Shown: positions 16,552 to 26,270, counted from the stretch's first letter. The stretch: DNA of 64,000 nucleotides from Mediterraneibacter butyricigenes (GCF_003574295.1 NZ_BHGK01000001.1:682001-746000), one strand, 5' to 3'. The notes: a model not told the origin generated them from the sequence alone. A program made the numbers and translations.

Positions 16552-18804
16552 CTACTGTAACTTCCAGATGTCTTTATTATACTGTGCAATTGTCCGGTCA
16601 GAAGAAAAGAATCCTGCTTTGCTGATATTAATCAGAGTTTTCTTCGCCCAGTTCATACGGTCTTTATAGTCTTCATATGCTTTCTCCCGTGTTTTCTTAT
16701 AAGATTCGAAATCAGGGAATGTCATAAACCAGTCCTTATTCAATAATTCCTGATACAGACGCAGAAGATTTTCTTTATTTCCGACTTTCATCACCGTTTC
16801 ACTGACTATAAAATCTACAGCTCTTTTTATTGCCGGATTTTTTTCATAATAAGAGCGCGAAGAGTAATCCCCTTTTGCATAGCGTTCGATCACAACATCG
16901 GAAGATTCACCAAATGTATAAATATTATCCGATCCTACCAGTTCTTCAATCTCGAGATTTGCTCCATCCATCGTTCCAAGCGTCAACGCCCCATTCAACA
17001 TAAACTTCATATTTCCGGTACCGGACGCCTCTTTGGATGCAAGAGAAATCTGTTCAGAAATGTCACATGCCGGAATTAACTTTTCAGCAAGTGTTACATT
17101 ATAATTCTCTACCATTACAACATGAAGATATGGATTTACTTGCGGATCGTTGTTTACAATCTCCTGCACACATAATATTAAATGTATAATATCCTTTGCA
17201 ATTATGTAAGCCGGTGCTGCCTTCGCACCAAAAAATACTGTGATCGGAGTCTCTGGTATCTTACCTTCTTTTATCTCAAGATATTTATTTATCACAAATA
17301 AAATATTCATCTGCTGACGTTTGTATTCATGTAGTCTCTTAATCTGAATATCAAAAATAGAATCCGGATGGATCTCCTGTCCCTGCGTTTTCCTTATATA
17401 CTCAACCAGTGCAGATTTATTCTCCTGCTTTACTTCCAGAAGTTGTTTCAGAACTTCTTCGTTTTCTATATACTGTCCTAATTTTTGCAACTCTTCTGCA
17501 TCCTTTTTCCAGCCCTCCCCGATCAATTTCGTGATGAGTGCTGCCAGTTTCGGATTACAGGATATCAGCCAGCGTCTGAACGTAATTCCATTTGTCTTAT
17601 TGTTAAATTTCTCCGGATAAAGTTTATAAAAATTATGCAATTCTGTATTTTTCAGTATTTCTGTATGGAGGTATGCCACTCCATTGACACTGAAACCATA
17701 ATGGATATCCATGTGTGCCATATGTACCAATCCATCTTTGATGATATATGTACTTTCATCACTGACTTTCAGACGAATTCGATTATCCAGTTCTCTAATG
17801 ATCGGCATCAATTGAGGAACAACTTTTTCAAGATAGTTTATCGGCCATTTTTCCAAAGCTTCTGACAGGATTGTATGATTCGTATATGCACAGACTTTTG
17901 ATACAATGTCAATCGCTTCTTCCATCAGAATTCCACGTTCCTGAAGAAGTCTGATCAACTCCGGAATCACCATTGATGGATGCGTATCATTAATCTGGAC
18001 AACTGCATAATCTGCCAGGTCATGGAGATTACTTCCCCTCTCAACGCTCTCATCTAACAATAGTCTTGCTGCATTGCTTACCATAAAATATTGCTGATAA
18101 ACTCTGAGCAGTCTTCCTTTTTCATCAGAATCATCGGGATATAAAAACAGTGTCAGATTCTTTCGGATGTCTTCTTTATCAAAATCTATCGTCTCGCCCA
18201 CAATGCCATCATCCACTGTCTCAATATCAAACAAATGCAGCTTTGTCGTACGGTTCTCATATCCCAAAACATCTATATCATATAGTCTTGACTGTACGCG
18301 GAAACCTCCAAAGTCAATCGGATAAGTTACATCTGTTTTGATCAGCCAGCTATCTTCTGTCATCCACGGATTTGGTGTCTCTTTCTGTAGATTGTTTTCA
18401 AACAGCTGTTTAAACAGACCATAATGATAATTTAAGCCCACACCATCTCCATGAAGCCCCAGAGTAGCAATGGAATCCAGAAAACATGCAGCCAGACGTC
18501 CCAGACCTCCATTTCCCAGAGATGGTTCCGGCTCTATCTCTTCCAAAACCTCTAAAGATTTACCTTCTTTTTCCAGAAGTTGTTTTACTTCCTCATAGAT
18601 CCCGAGGTTGATCAGGTTATTAGACAACAATTTGCCGATCAGAAATTCTGCTGAAATATAATAAAGCTTTTTCTTTCCTTTTTCCGTTACTTTTTTTTTA
18701 CCCTGATCTTTTATCAACTGAAGCAATGCCACATATAATTCTTCATTACTACTGTCTGCGATTGGATTTTGAAGTTTCTTTTCTAATTCTATTTTCAGGT
18801 TCAT
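16552..18804 (-). CDS. glgP: Glycogen/alpha-glucan phosphorylase
   Basis: 750 residues. Cleaves alpha-1,4-glucan with phosphate to give glucose-1-phosphate. The PLP-lysine region [15 protein letters not shown] and the downstream [10 protein letters not shown] are intact, with [21 protein letters not shown] near the N-terminus. The length is slightly short of animal and E. coli enzymes, as is usual for Clostridia. The ATG at 18804 is preferred over a TTG at 18807. First gene of an operon with the BMP-like protein and a phosphoesterase, and next to the MsmX, maltodextrin uptake and MalQ genes, so it degrades stored glycogen or imported dextrins. A palindromic TAGCATGCTA motif lies in its promoter region. 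Confidence 0.95.
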   Translation of the reverse strand: MNLKIELEKKLQNPIADSSNEELYVALLQLIKDQGKKKVTEKGKKKLYYISAEFLIGKLLSNNLINLGIYEEVKQLLEKEGKSLEVLEEIEPEPSLGNGGLGRLAACFLDSIATLGLHGDGVGLNYHYGLFKQLFENNLQKETPNPWMTEDSWLIKTDVTYPIDFGGFRVQSRLYDIDVLGYENRTTKLHLFDIETVDDGIVGETIDFDKEDIRKNLTLFLYPDDSDEKGRLLRVYQQYFMVSNAARLLLDESVERGSNLHDLADYAVVQINDTHPSMVIPELIRLLQERGILMEEAIDIVSKVCAYTNHTILSEALEKWPINYLEKVVPQLMPIIRELDNRIRLKVSDESTYIIKDGLVHMAHMDIHYGFSVNGVAYLHTEILKNTELHNFYKLYPEKFNNKTNGITFRRWLISCNPKLAALITKLIGEGWKKDAEELQKLGQYIENEEVLKQLLEVKQENKSALVEYIRKTQGQEIHPDSIFDIQIKRLHEYKRQQMNILFVINKYLEIKEGKIPETPITVFFGAKAAPAYIIAKDIIHLILCVQEIVNNDPQVNPYLHVVMVENYNVTLAEKLIPACDISEQISLASKEASGTGNMKFMLNGALTLGTMDGANLEIEELVGSDNIYTFGESSDVVIERYAKGDYSSRSYYEKNPAIKRAVDFIVSETVMKVGNKENLLRLYQELLNKDWFMTFPDFESYKKTREKAYEDYKDRMNWAKKTLINISKAGFFSSDRTIAQYNKDIWKLQ

Positions 18805-18860
18805 CAACTTTCACCCTTTCCATTTTATATAGCATGCTATTTTAATTTTTATGTGTTTTC

Positions 18861-18887
18861 AAAAAAAGAGGCGGGTATTCCCGCCCC
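18861..18887 (-). terminator. Rho-independent terminator after msmX
   Basis: GC-rich 8-bp stem (GGGGCGGG/CCCGCCTC, one G-U pair), 4-base loop AATA and seven T on the minus strand. Confidence 0.93.
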
Positions 18888-18900
18888 TTACTCATTCATC

Positions 18901-20079
18901 TTATACTTCCAGATTAAATCCATTCTGATCAAATACATGTACTTCACTTCCGCGGAATGTAAAAGATACTTCTTTTCCGATTGAAAGATCTGAAAGATTT
19001 TTTCCATTCAGATCCATTGTCTGCACGATGATAATCGTATCCTTTCCTGCTGCTGTAGCATGCAGATGAATTGCACTTCCCATCATCTCAGATACTTCGA
19101 TCATGCCTGTAACTGACTGTGATCCAGGCTTCGCCAAAGAAATATGCTCCGGGCGTATGCCAAGCGTGACCTTCTGGGACTTTACACCTTTTGCTGCCAG
19201 ATTCTTCTCCTTTTCTTCCGACAATTCTACTTTAATCCCCTCAACTTCCACCTGATATTTTCCCGCATTCTCGATCAATTCTGCATCGAAGAAATTCATC
19301 TGTGGCATACCGATAAATCCTGCCACAAACAGATTCACCGGATGATCAAATACTTCCTGCGGAGTTCCGATCTGCTGCACAACTCCGTCTTTCATGATCA
19401 CAATACGATCTCCCAGCGTCATGGCTTCTGTCTGATCATGCGTCACATACATGAAAGTAGTATTAATTCCCTGACGCAATTTGATGAGCTCTGCACGCAT
19501 CTGATTCCGTAGTTTTGCATCCAGATTGGATAACGGTTCATCCATCAAAAGTACTTTTGGTTCTCGCACGATTGCACGTCCAATTGCAACTCGCTGACGC
19601 TGCCCTCCTGATAAAGCTTTGGGTTTACGGTCCAGATACTGTGTGATTCCAAGTATTTCTGCTGCCTGATCTACTTTCCTGTTAATTTCATCCTTTGGCA
19701 TCTTCCTAAGCTTTAATGGGAATTCCAGATTCTCACGGACAGTCATATGTGGATACAGAGCATAACTCTGAAATACCATTGCGATATCTCTGTCCTTAGG
19801 TTCCACATCATTCATTTTCTTGCCATCAATAAAGAGCTCACCGTCTGTGATTTCTTCCAGTCCTGCTACCATACGCAGAGTTGTTGACTTTCCACATCCG
19901 GAAGGACCAACAAGTACAATAAACTCTTTATCCTTGATATCCAGATTGAAGTCCTGGACAGCTACAACCCCTTCCTCGGTCACTAAAAGATTACTCTTCT
20001 TCTCGGATGAACCCTTTTTTCTCTTTTTCTCTGTGTTCGGGTAAACTTTTTTAATGTGCTTTAAACTTACCTCTGCCAT
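18901..20079 (-). CDS. msmX: Sugar ABC transporter ATPase, MsmX/UgpC family
   Basis: 392 residues. Walker A GPSGCGKST, Q-loop VFQSYALYPHMTV, signature LSGGQRQRVAIGRAIVREP, Walker B LLMDEPLSNLDAKLR and a C-terminal OB-type regulatory domain. A ~20-residue Lys/Ser-rich insertion (around residues 14-32, KKRKKGSSEKKSN) sits between the first strand and the usual VVAVQDF. MsmX-type ATPases serve several sugar uptake systems; the uptake operon starting at 20535 lacks its own ATPase, so this is the natural partner. No good ribosome binding site precedes the ATG: a GGAGG lies ~27 bases upstream. Confidence 0.92.
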   Translation of the reverse strand: MAEVSLKHIKKVYPNTEKKRKKGSSEKKSNLLVTEEGVVAVQDFNLDIKDKEFIVLVGPSGCGKSTTLRMVAGLEEITDGELFIDGKKMNDVEPKDRDIAMVFQSYALYPHMTVRENLEFPLKLRKMPKDEINRKVDQAAEILGITQYLDRKPKALSGGQRQRVAIGRAIVREPKVLLMDEPLSNLDAKLRNQMRAELIKLRQGINTTFMYVTHDQTEAMTLGDRIVIMKDGVVQQIGTPQEVFDHPVNLFVAGFIGMPQMNFFDAELIENAGKYQVEVEGIKVELSEEKEKNLAAKGVKSQKVTLGIRPEHISLAKPGSQSVTGMIEVSEMMGSAIHLHATAAGKDTIIIVQTMDLNGKNLSDLSIGKEVSFTFRGSEVHVFDQNGFNLEV

Positions 20080-20272
20080 AAATTAAGACTTTAATGACAC
20101 TGCCTCCGCAACGTATCATCTCGTAACCGGCGATTTCTTCCGCGTCACATTACGACAGGTCTCCACACTGTCGCACCGCAAGCCTGACGGATTTCCTCCT
20201 TTTCTTTCCCTGAAAATGCAACAATGAGTGGAGTGTTGCATCCGGGCGGATTTAAATATTTATTTTTTTCGA

Positions 20273-20301
20273 AGTATAAACCAGAACTTTTATTTTCGCA
20301 A
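20273..20301 (-). promoter_or_regulatory. msmX: Predicted msmX promoter
   Basis: On the minus strand TTGCGA (20301-20296), 17-base spacer and TATACT (20278-20273). It would give a long untranslated leader of about 185 bases before the msmX start. Confidence 0.5.
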
Positions 20302-20401
20302 TTCATTTTTAAAAATTCGACTATTCTTGTCTGTTTTGCACAATTTTGAAGCATCATTTTAAGTATTTTCCAACAAATTTATCATTTTCTACTGTTTTTC
20401 A

Positions 20402-20471
20402 TTGTTTTTTCTTATCTATAGTGCTATGATGAAGCCAACAAATGGAAACGTTTTCGGAAACAGTTCCGAAA
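20402..20471 (+). promoter_or_regulatory. Sugar uptake operon promoter with overlapping LacI-type operators
   Basis: TTGTTT (20402-20407), 17-base spacer, TATGAT (20425-20430). Immediately downstream is a LacI-type palindrome GGAAACGTTTTC (20444-20455), then an overlapping inverted repeat TTTCGGAA-ACAG-TTCCGAAA (20452-20471). Operators at about +7 to +35 fit repression by the LacI protein encoded at 23661, or CcpA-like control. Confidence 0.75.
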
Positions 20472-20534
20472 GTTGGGCTTTTCAAAAAACTCCCATTTCA
20501 ATCAACCATATTATATTCAAGGAGGATTCATTTT

Positions 20535-21863
20535 ATGAAAAAGAAAAGATTGATGGCAGCTGGACTGGCAGTTCTGATGACCGCATCCATGATAACCGGT
20601 TGCGGCAGTTCTGACAGCAAGAAAGAAGCAAAAAGTGATGCAAAAGGATCTGTTTACTATCTGAATTTCAAGCCGGAAGCAGATGCACAGTGGCAGGAAC
20701 TTGCTGAAGAGTACACAAAGGAGACTGGAGTAACGGTAGAAGTTGTTACTGCTGCTTCCAACCAGTATGAAACTACACTAAAGAGTGAGATGGGTAAATC
20801 AAAAGCCCCTACATTATTCCAGGTAAATGGACCTGTTGGTCTGTCCTCATGGAAAGATTACTGCTATGATCTCTCTGGTTCAGATGTTTATAAAGAACTT
20901 ACTTCTGATGATTTTGCATTAAAGGAGGGAGATGCAGTATATGGTATCGGATACGCCGTTGAATCTTACGGTATCATCTATAACAAAGAATTACTGAAAA
21001 AAGCAGGATATTCACAGGATGATATCAAAGGATTTGATGACCTTAAAAAAGTTGCAGAAGATATCACAAACAGAAAAGATGAGTTAGGATTCTCAGCATT
21101 TACATCTGCCGGAATGGATGGTTCTTCTGACTGGAGATTTAAAACACATCTTGCTAACCTTCCTATCTACTATGAATACAAAGCAGACGGAATTGACAAT
21201 ACAGATGCGATTAAAGGTACTTACCTCGATAACTACCGTAACATCTGGAATCTGTACATCAATAATGCCACATGCAGTCCAAAACAGTTAAGTACCAAGA
21301 CAGCCGATGATGCAATTTCTGAATTCGTAACAGAGCAGGCAGTCTTCTACCAGAATGGTACATGGGCATATTCTGATATCGCTGATATCGGAGATGATAA
21401 TCTCGGAATGCTTCCTATTTATATTGGTGTAGAAGGTGAAGAAGACCAGGGACTTTGTACCGGTACTGAGAACTACTGGTGTGTAAACAAGAAAGCTTCT
21501 GAAGATGATATTCAGGCTACTCTCGATTTCATGAACTGGTGTGTAACTTCTGAAACAGGTACAAAAGCAATGTGCGGTACAGCAGACGCTATGCCTTCCG
21601 GTGCAGATGGTATGGGATTTGTAATTCCATTCAATGGAAATCTTGAATCATCTAATCCACTTGTAAACATTGCAAATGATTATGTAAGCGAAGGAAAAAC
21701 TCCTGTTTCTTGGAACTTCTCTACGATGCCTTCTGAGCAGTGGAAGAATGACCTTGGTTCTGCACTTACAACTTACGCATCCGATCAGACAGACAGTAAC
21801 TGGGATCTTGTTAAATCTGCATTCGTAGATGGATGGGCAAAAGAAGCCGCAGCAAGCAAATAA
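20535..21863 (+). CDS. Sugar ABC transporter substrate-binding lipoprotein
   Basis: 442 residues from the ATG at 20535, which has a strong AGGAGG site; the frame extends further upstream but without support. A lipoprotein signal peptide ends at ITGCGSS, so Cys24 would be lipidated and the protein anchored outside the membrane. The rest is an extracellular binding protein of family 1 (MalE/CUT1 type): YYLNFKPEADAQWQELAEEY and many aromatic residues. The neighbours (two CUT1 permeases, LacI, MalQ, glgP) indicate maltodextrin or another alpha-glucan oligosaccharide as ligand. A hairpin after the gene probably limits read-through into the permeases. Confidence 0.9.
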   Translation: MKKKRLMAAGLAVLMTASMITGCGSSDSKKEAKSDAKGSVYYLNFKPEADAQWQELAEEYTKETGVTVEVVTAASNQYETTLKSEMGKSKAPTLFQVNGPVGLSSWKDYCYDLSGSDVYKELTSDDFALKEGDAVYGIGYAVESYGIIYNKELLKKAGYSQDDIKGFDDLKKVAEDITNRKDELGFSAFTSAGMDGSSDWRFKTHLANLPIYYEYKADGIDNTDAIKGTYLDNYRNIWNLYINNATCSPKQLSTKTADDAISEFVTEQAVFYQNGTWAYSDIADIGDDNLGMLPIYIGVEGEEDQGLCTGTENYWCVNKKASEDDIQATLDFMNWCVTSETGTKAMCGTADAMPSGADGMGFVIPFNGNLESSNPLVNIANDYVSEGKTPVSWNFSTMPSEQWKNDLGSALTTYASDQTDSNWDLVKSAFVDGWAKEAAASK

Positions 21864-21888
21864 TTATTCACAAAGCAACTTACCATTG

Positions 21889-21916
21889 CAGGGGGAGCAT
21901 ACTGCTCCCCTGTTTT
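21889..21916 (+). terminator. Intra-operon hairpin after the binding-protein gene
   Basis: Stem CAGGG(G)GAGCA / TGCTCCCCTG with a 3-base loop and a short TTTT. Probably a partial terminator or RNA-stabilising hairpin that makes the binding protein more abundant than the permeases. Confidence 0.7.
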
Positions 21917-21934
21917 CATTCAAAGAGGGATATT

Positions 21935-22777
21935 ATGGAAAAATCAATCAAACGTTATTGGCCAATTTTTCTGGTTCCTACTATGGCAGCTTTCATGATT
22001 GGATTTATCGTTCCTTTCCTGGAAGGCATTTATCTTTCCTTCTGTGATTTCACAACTATCAAAGATGCCTCTTTTGTAGGACTTGAAAACTATGTAAAAG
22101 CTTTCTCTGATAATACATTTACACATGCATTTTCTTTTACAACTGCTTTTGCAATTGTCACTTTAATACTGATCAATGTGCTTGCATTTGCTGTTGCACT
22201 TGCACTCACACAGAAGATCAGGGGAACAAATATTTTCCGTACCGTATTTTTTATGCCTAACCTGATCGGTGGTATCGTTCTTGGTTATGTATGGCAGTTA
22301 ATCTTCGATGGTATTCTTGGCAAGTTTGATCTGGCATTAAAATTGAATGCAAAATTTGGTTTCTGGGGTCTGGTGATCCTGATCTGCTGGCAGCAAATTG
22401 GTTACATGATGATCGTCTATATCGCAGGTCTTCAGGCAATCCCAGGGTCATTGAATGAAGCAGCAATGATTGATGGTGCGAATGCAAGACAACGTCTGTT
22501 TAAAATCACCATCCCAATGATGATGCCTTCCATCACTATCTGTACATTCTTAACAATCACAAATTCTTTCAAACTGTTTGACCAGAACCTTTCACTGACT
22601 TCCGGTGAACCAATGCATCAGACAGAAATGATGGCATTAAACATTTATGATACATTTTACGGCCGTGTAGGATTTGAAGGAGTTGGTCAGGCAAAAGCAG
22701 TGATCTTCTTTGTGATCGTAGTAGCAATTGGTCTGATTCAGCTTCGCGCAACCAGAGATAAGGAGGTTCAGCAATAA
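21935..22777 (+). CDS. Sugar ABC transporter permease (MalF-like)
   Basis: 280 residues from the ATG at 21935 (GAGGGA ribosome binding site); the longer frame upstream runs over the hairpin and is rejected. Six hydrophobic segments and the EAA loop EAAMIDGANARQRLFKITIPMM that docks with the ATPase. CUT1 family. Its stop overlaps the start of the next permease by one base. Together with the second permease it forms the membrane channel for the sugar bound by the protein at 20535. Confidence 0.92.
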   Translation: MEKSIKRYWPIFLVPTMAAFMIGFIVPFLEGIYLSFCDFTTIKDASFVGLENYVKAFSDNTFTHAFSFTTAFAIVTLILINVLAFAVALALTQKIRGTNIFRTVFFMPNLIGGIVLGYVWQLIFDGILGKFDLALKLNAKFGFWGLVILICWQQIGYMMIVYIAGLQAIPGSLNEAAMIDGANARQRLFKITIPMMMPSITICTFLTITNSFKLFDQNLSLTSGEPMHQTEMMALNIYDTFYGRVGFEGVGQAKAVIFFVIVVAIGLIQLRATRDKEVQQ

Positions 22778-23610
22778 TGAAAAATAAAACAAGCGGTATT
22801 TTTGCCACTCTCTTTTTCACCATAATCTCTATTCTTTTCGTGGCACCGATTTTTATCGTTTTGATGAATTCTTTTAAGAAAAAAGCTTTTATCAGTCTTT
22901 CACCATTTTCACTGCCTGATGAGAAGAGTTATACAGGTTTTGAAAACTACATCACAAGTATTACAAAATATGAATTTATAAAAGCAGTTGGCTGGACATT
23001 ATTTATCACAGTTATTTCTGTAGTTGTAATTCTGGTATGTTGCTCTATGTGTGCCTGGTACATTACCAGAGTAAAGAACAAACTGACAAAACTAATCTAT
23101 CTTTTATGTGTATTTTCTATGGTTATACCATTCCAGATGGTTATGTTTACCCTATCCGGAACAGCAGATTCTCTTCATCTGAATACTCCTTGGGGAATCG
23201 TAATCGTTTATCTCGGTTTCGGTGCCGGACTGGCGGTCTTTATGTTTTGCGGTTTTGTGAAATCAATTCCAATTGAAATTGAAGAGGCAGCTATGATTGA
23301 TGGGTGTAATCCAATCAAAACATTTTTTTCAGTGGTACTTCCTATTATGAAACCGACTTATATCTCTGTTGGTATTCTGGAAGCTATGTGGATCTGGAAT
23401 GACTTCCTTCTTCCTTATCTTGTCCTGGATATTAAAAAATATAAAACGATTTCTATCGTTGTACAATATATGAAAGGAAGTTATGGACGTGTAGATATGG
23501 GAGCCATTATGGCATGCCTGATCATGGCAATCATCCCTGTCATTGTATTCTACTTAAGTTGTCAAAAATATATCATAAAAGGAGTTGCCGCAGGTGCTGT
23601 AAAGGGTTAA
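22777..23610 (+). CDS. Sugar ABC transporter permease (MalG-like)
   Basis: 277 residues with six predicted membrane helices. The EAA loop is EEAAMIDGCNPIKTFFSVVLPIM, followed by the WNDFLLPYLVL region typical of MalG-type CUT1 permeases. It is the second half of the channel. Translationally coupled to the first permease by a TAATG overlap. The LacI regulator follows 50 bases downstream on the same strand. No ATPase gene is in this operon, pointing to the MsmX protein encoded divergently. Confidence 0.92.
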   Translation: MKNKTSGIFATLFFTIISILFVAPIFIVLMNSFKKKAFISLSPFSLPDEKSYTGFENYITSITKYEFIKAVGWTLFITVISVVVILVCCSMCAWYITRVKNKLTKLIYLLCVFSMVIPFQMVMFTLSGTADSLHLNTPWGIVIVYLGFGAGLAVFMFCGFVKSIPIEIEEAAMIDGCNPIKTFFSVVLPIMKPTYISVGILEAMWIWNDFLLPYLVLDIKKYKTISIVVQYMKGSYGRVDMGAIMACLIMAIIPVIVFYLSCQKYIIKGVAAGAVKG

Positions 23611-23660
23611 AATATGTCATAATCTATTTTTAACTATTATTAGAAGAAAGGATTTTTCTT

Positions 23661-24674
23661 ATGACGATCAAAGACATCGCACAGTTATCCGGATATGGCA
23701 TTAGTACTGTATCACGGGTTATAAATAATCATCCGGATGTCAGCGACAAGGCACGACGGCGGATTATGGAGGTTATTGAGGAGACGAATTTCCAGCCCAA
23801 TTCCAACGCAAAACACTTGAAGATGAGAGCCAGTTCTTCTATCGCCATTATTGTTAAAGGAAATCAAAATATTCTGTTTAACGGAATCCTTGAGCAGATC
23901 CAACAGCTTCTTTTGAAGAACAACGAAGAGACTCGCGTCAGCTACCTAGATGAAGATGCAAATGAAATTAATTATGCCATGAGTCTTTGTCGTGAAAAAA
24001 ATCCCAAAGGGATCTTTTTTCTCGGCGGGGATCTGGAATATTTTGAAAGAGATTTCAAACACATACATGTACCTTGCGTTCTGCTTACTAACAGCGGAAA
24101 GGATCTGAAGTTTCCTAATCTTTCCTCCTTGTCGACAGATGATGCGACAGCATCTGAAGCAGTGATTGACTATCTGGTAGACCAGGGACATACAAATATC
24201 GGAATCCTTGGGGGAAACCTTTCCGACACACAGATCAGCTACAAACGTCTGACTGGCTGTATTGCCGGATTTAAAAAGCATCATCTGGATTTTCAACAGG
24301 ATTTACAATTTGAACCTTGTCGTTATTCTATTGAAGAGGGTTACGAGGCTACTCTCCAACTATTAAAACGTAACCCATCATTGACTGCAATTTTTGCTTT
24401 TGGTGATATTATTGCATTTGGTGCAATGCGAGCTATTCGAGATCTTGGCAAAAGAATTCCGGAGGATATTTCTCTGGTGGGATATGATGGCATTGACTTC
24501 TCCCGTTTTTCTATCCCAAGACTTACAACGATCCGCCAGGATACCTCTCAGATGGCCAAACAAGGCGTTGATCTGATGTTACAGCGGATTCATTATCCCT
24601 ATAAAGCAGTTCATAAGATTATCCCTTATGAATTGGTTAAATCAGAAAGTGTCAAAAAAATTAATGAGAACTGA
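23661..24674 (+). CDS. LacI-family transcriptional regulator
   Basis: 337 residues. N-terminal LacI helix-turn-helix TIKDIAQLSGYGISTVSRVINNHPDVS and hinge helix region, then a periplasmic-binding-like ligand domain with the usual late motifs DISLVGYDGIDFS and LTTIRQD. It lies between the uptake operon and malQ on the same strand, so it probably represses this cluster via the palindromes at 20444-20471. A perfect palindrome of the same type is inside malQ at 25030-25043. The inducer is presumably a maltodextrin or its phosphate, by context only. Confidence 0.92.
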   Translation: MTIKDIAQLSGYGISTVSRVINNHPDVSDKARRRIMEVIEETNFQPNSNAKHLKMRASSSIAIIVKGNQNILFNGILEQIQQLLLKNNEETRVSYLDEDANEINYAMSLCREKNPKGIFFLGGDLEYFERDFKHIHVPCVLLTNSGKDLKFPNLSSLSTDDATASEAVIDYLVDQGHTNIGILGGNLSDTQISYKRLTGCIAGFKKHHLDFQQDLQFEPCRYSIEEGYEATLQLLKRNPSLTAIFAFGDIIAFGAMRAIRDLGKRIPEDISLVGYDGIDFSRFSIPRLTTIRQDTSQMAKQGVDLMLQRIHYPYKAVHKIIPYELVKSESVKKINEN

Positions 24675-24685
24675 AAGGAGGGTTC

Positions 24686-26176
24686 ATGGTGAGAGCTGCA
24701 GGTATTTTAATGCCCATTACTTCTCTTCCTTCCCCTTATGGAATAGGAACCTTAGGTCAGGCCGCACGTGATTTCATCCGGTTTCTCGAGAAATCCGGAC
24801 AAACATACTGGCAGATTCTTCCTATTTGTCCAACCGGATACGGAGATTCTCCCTATCAGTCATCTTCTACCTTTGCAGGAAATCCTTATATGATTGATCT
24901 TGACGATCTTGTTTCAGAAGGATTACTGCTTAGCAGTGACTATGAAGATCTCTTCTGGGGAGACGAACCTACAAAAATAAACTATAAACTACTATATGAA
25001 CAGCGTTTTGCTGTTCTAAAAAAATCTGTCGGAAACGTTTCCGCAAACATGGCTGACAGTCTGGCTACATTTATGCAGACAGAATCTTACTGGTTAGATG
25101 ATTATGCCTTGTACATGGCTGTTAAGAATCATTTTGGCGGAACTGCATGGTCCCAATGGCCGGAACCGGTAAGACTTCGTAACTCTGATACATTGGAGAA
25201 GTTAAAAACAACTCTTGCGGAAGATATTTTATTCTGGAAAACCATCCAGTTCCTTTTCTTCCATCAATGGAAAAAACTAAAAGAATATGCCGGACAACAT
25301 CACATTCAGATCATTGGGGATCTCCCTATCTATGTTTCTGATGACAGCGCAGATGTATGGGCTCATCCTGAACAATTTTATCTGGATGAACATTTACGCC
25401 CGAAAGAGATTTCCGGCTGTCCTCCGGATGGATTTTCTGAAAATGGACAACTCTGGGGAAATCCATTATTTAATTGGGATTTCATGAAAGAAAATGATTA
25501 TTCCTGGTGGATCATGCGAATTGCTCATCAGATGAAAACCTATGATGTATTGAGAATTGATCATTTTCGCGGATTTGATTCCTATTTTGCAATTCCGTCC
25601 GGAGATAAAAATGCCAAAAACGGTGTCTGGCGAAAGGGGCCAGGAATTGACTTCTTTCAGACAGTAAAAGAAAAACTCGGTGATCTTCCAATCATTGCTG
25701 AAGATCTCGGATTTTTAACGGATTCTGTCCACCAACTACTGCATGATACCGGATTTCCCGGAATGAAAGTATTGGAATTTGCCTTTGATACCCGTGACAC
25801 CGGTTATGGCTATCTGCCTCATTGTTACACCAGAAACTGTATCGTATATACTGGCACCCATGACAACGAAACCATCAATGGCTGGTTTGAAACAGCTCCT
25901 AAAGAGGATACCATCAATGCAATCCGTTACCTTCGCTTGACCAAAGAGGAAGGATATCATTGGGGCATGATGCGTAGTGCATGGGCAAGTGTTTCTGATA
26001 CTGCAATCATGCAGATGCAAGATCTTCTTGGTCTTGGCCATGAAGCCCGGCTCAATACCCCCTCTACACTGGGAAATAACTGGACCTGGCGATGCAGACC
26101 TGAGGATATCTCAGATGAACTCGCTGAGCGATTATACGAAGAAATGAGAATATATGAGAGACTTCCTCAAATATAG
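24686..26176 (+). CDS. malQ: 4-alpha-glucanotransferase (amylomaltase)
   Basis: 496 residues, GH77. Disproportionates maltodextrins, producing longer chains for the phosphorylase plus glucose. Visible motifs: GILMPITSLPSPYGIGTLG at the start, GDLPIYVSDDSADVW, RIDHFRGFDSYF with the nucleophile Asp, IAEDLGFLT with the acid/base Glu, and YTGTHDNET with the third acidic residue. The start has AAAGGAGG at good spacing, 11 bases after the LacI stop, so it is in the same operon. Length is normal for the family. Confidence 0.96.
   Translation: MVRAAGILMPITSLPSPYGIGTLGQAARDFIRFLEKSGQTYWQILPICPTGYGDSPYQSSSTFAGNPYMIDLDDLVSEGLLLSSDYEDLFWGDEPTKINYKLLYEQRFAVLKKSVGNVSANMADSLATFMQTESYWLDDYALYMAVKNHFGGTAWSQWPEPVRLRNSDTLEKLKTTLAEDILFWKTIQFLFFHQWKKLKEYAGQHHIQIIGDLPIYVSDDSADVWAHPEQFYLDEHLRPKEISGCPPDGFSENGQLWGNPLFNWDFMKENDYSWWIMRIAHQMKTYDVLRIDHFRGFDSYFAIPSGDKNAKNGVWRKGPGIDFFQTVKEKLGDLPIIAEDLGFLTDSVHQLLHDTGFPGMKVLEFAFDTRDTGYGYLPHCYTRNCIVYTGTHDNETINGWFETAPKEDTINAIRYLRLTKEEGYHWGMMRSAWASVSDTAIMQMQDLLGLGHEARLNTPSTLGNNWTWRCRPEDISDELAERLYEEMRIYERLPQI
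25030..25043. promoter_or_regulatory. Perfect LacI/CcpA-type palindrome inside malQ
   Basis: CGGAAACGTTTCCG is a perfect 14-bp palindrome about 345 bases into malQ. Its core GGAAACGTTT is identical to the operator at 20444. It could be an auxiliary operator or roadblock site; it could also be chance coding sequence (Gly-Asn-Val-Ser). Confidence 0.45.
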
Positions 26177-26270
26177 TATAAAAATGGACACTCTGCCATC
26201 CATATAAAATCCGTATCCTAGCACCAAGACAATTCGTTAGTAGGTAATTACTCTCAAAAATCAAGAATAT

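Larger units (their letters stand above)
20080..20534. other. Divergent regulatory region between msmX and the sugar uptake operon
   Basis: 455 bases without a credible gene. The msmX side gives a predicted leader of about 185 bases with a hairpin at about 20221-20246 (ATGCAACA/TGTTGCAT). The other side holds the uptake-operon promoter and overlapping operators. A short minus-strand frame here (20145-20357) has no family resemblance and is not called. Confidence 0.5.
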
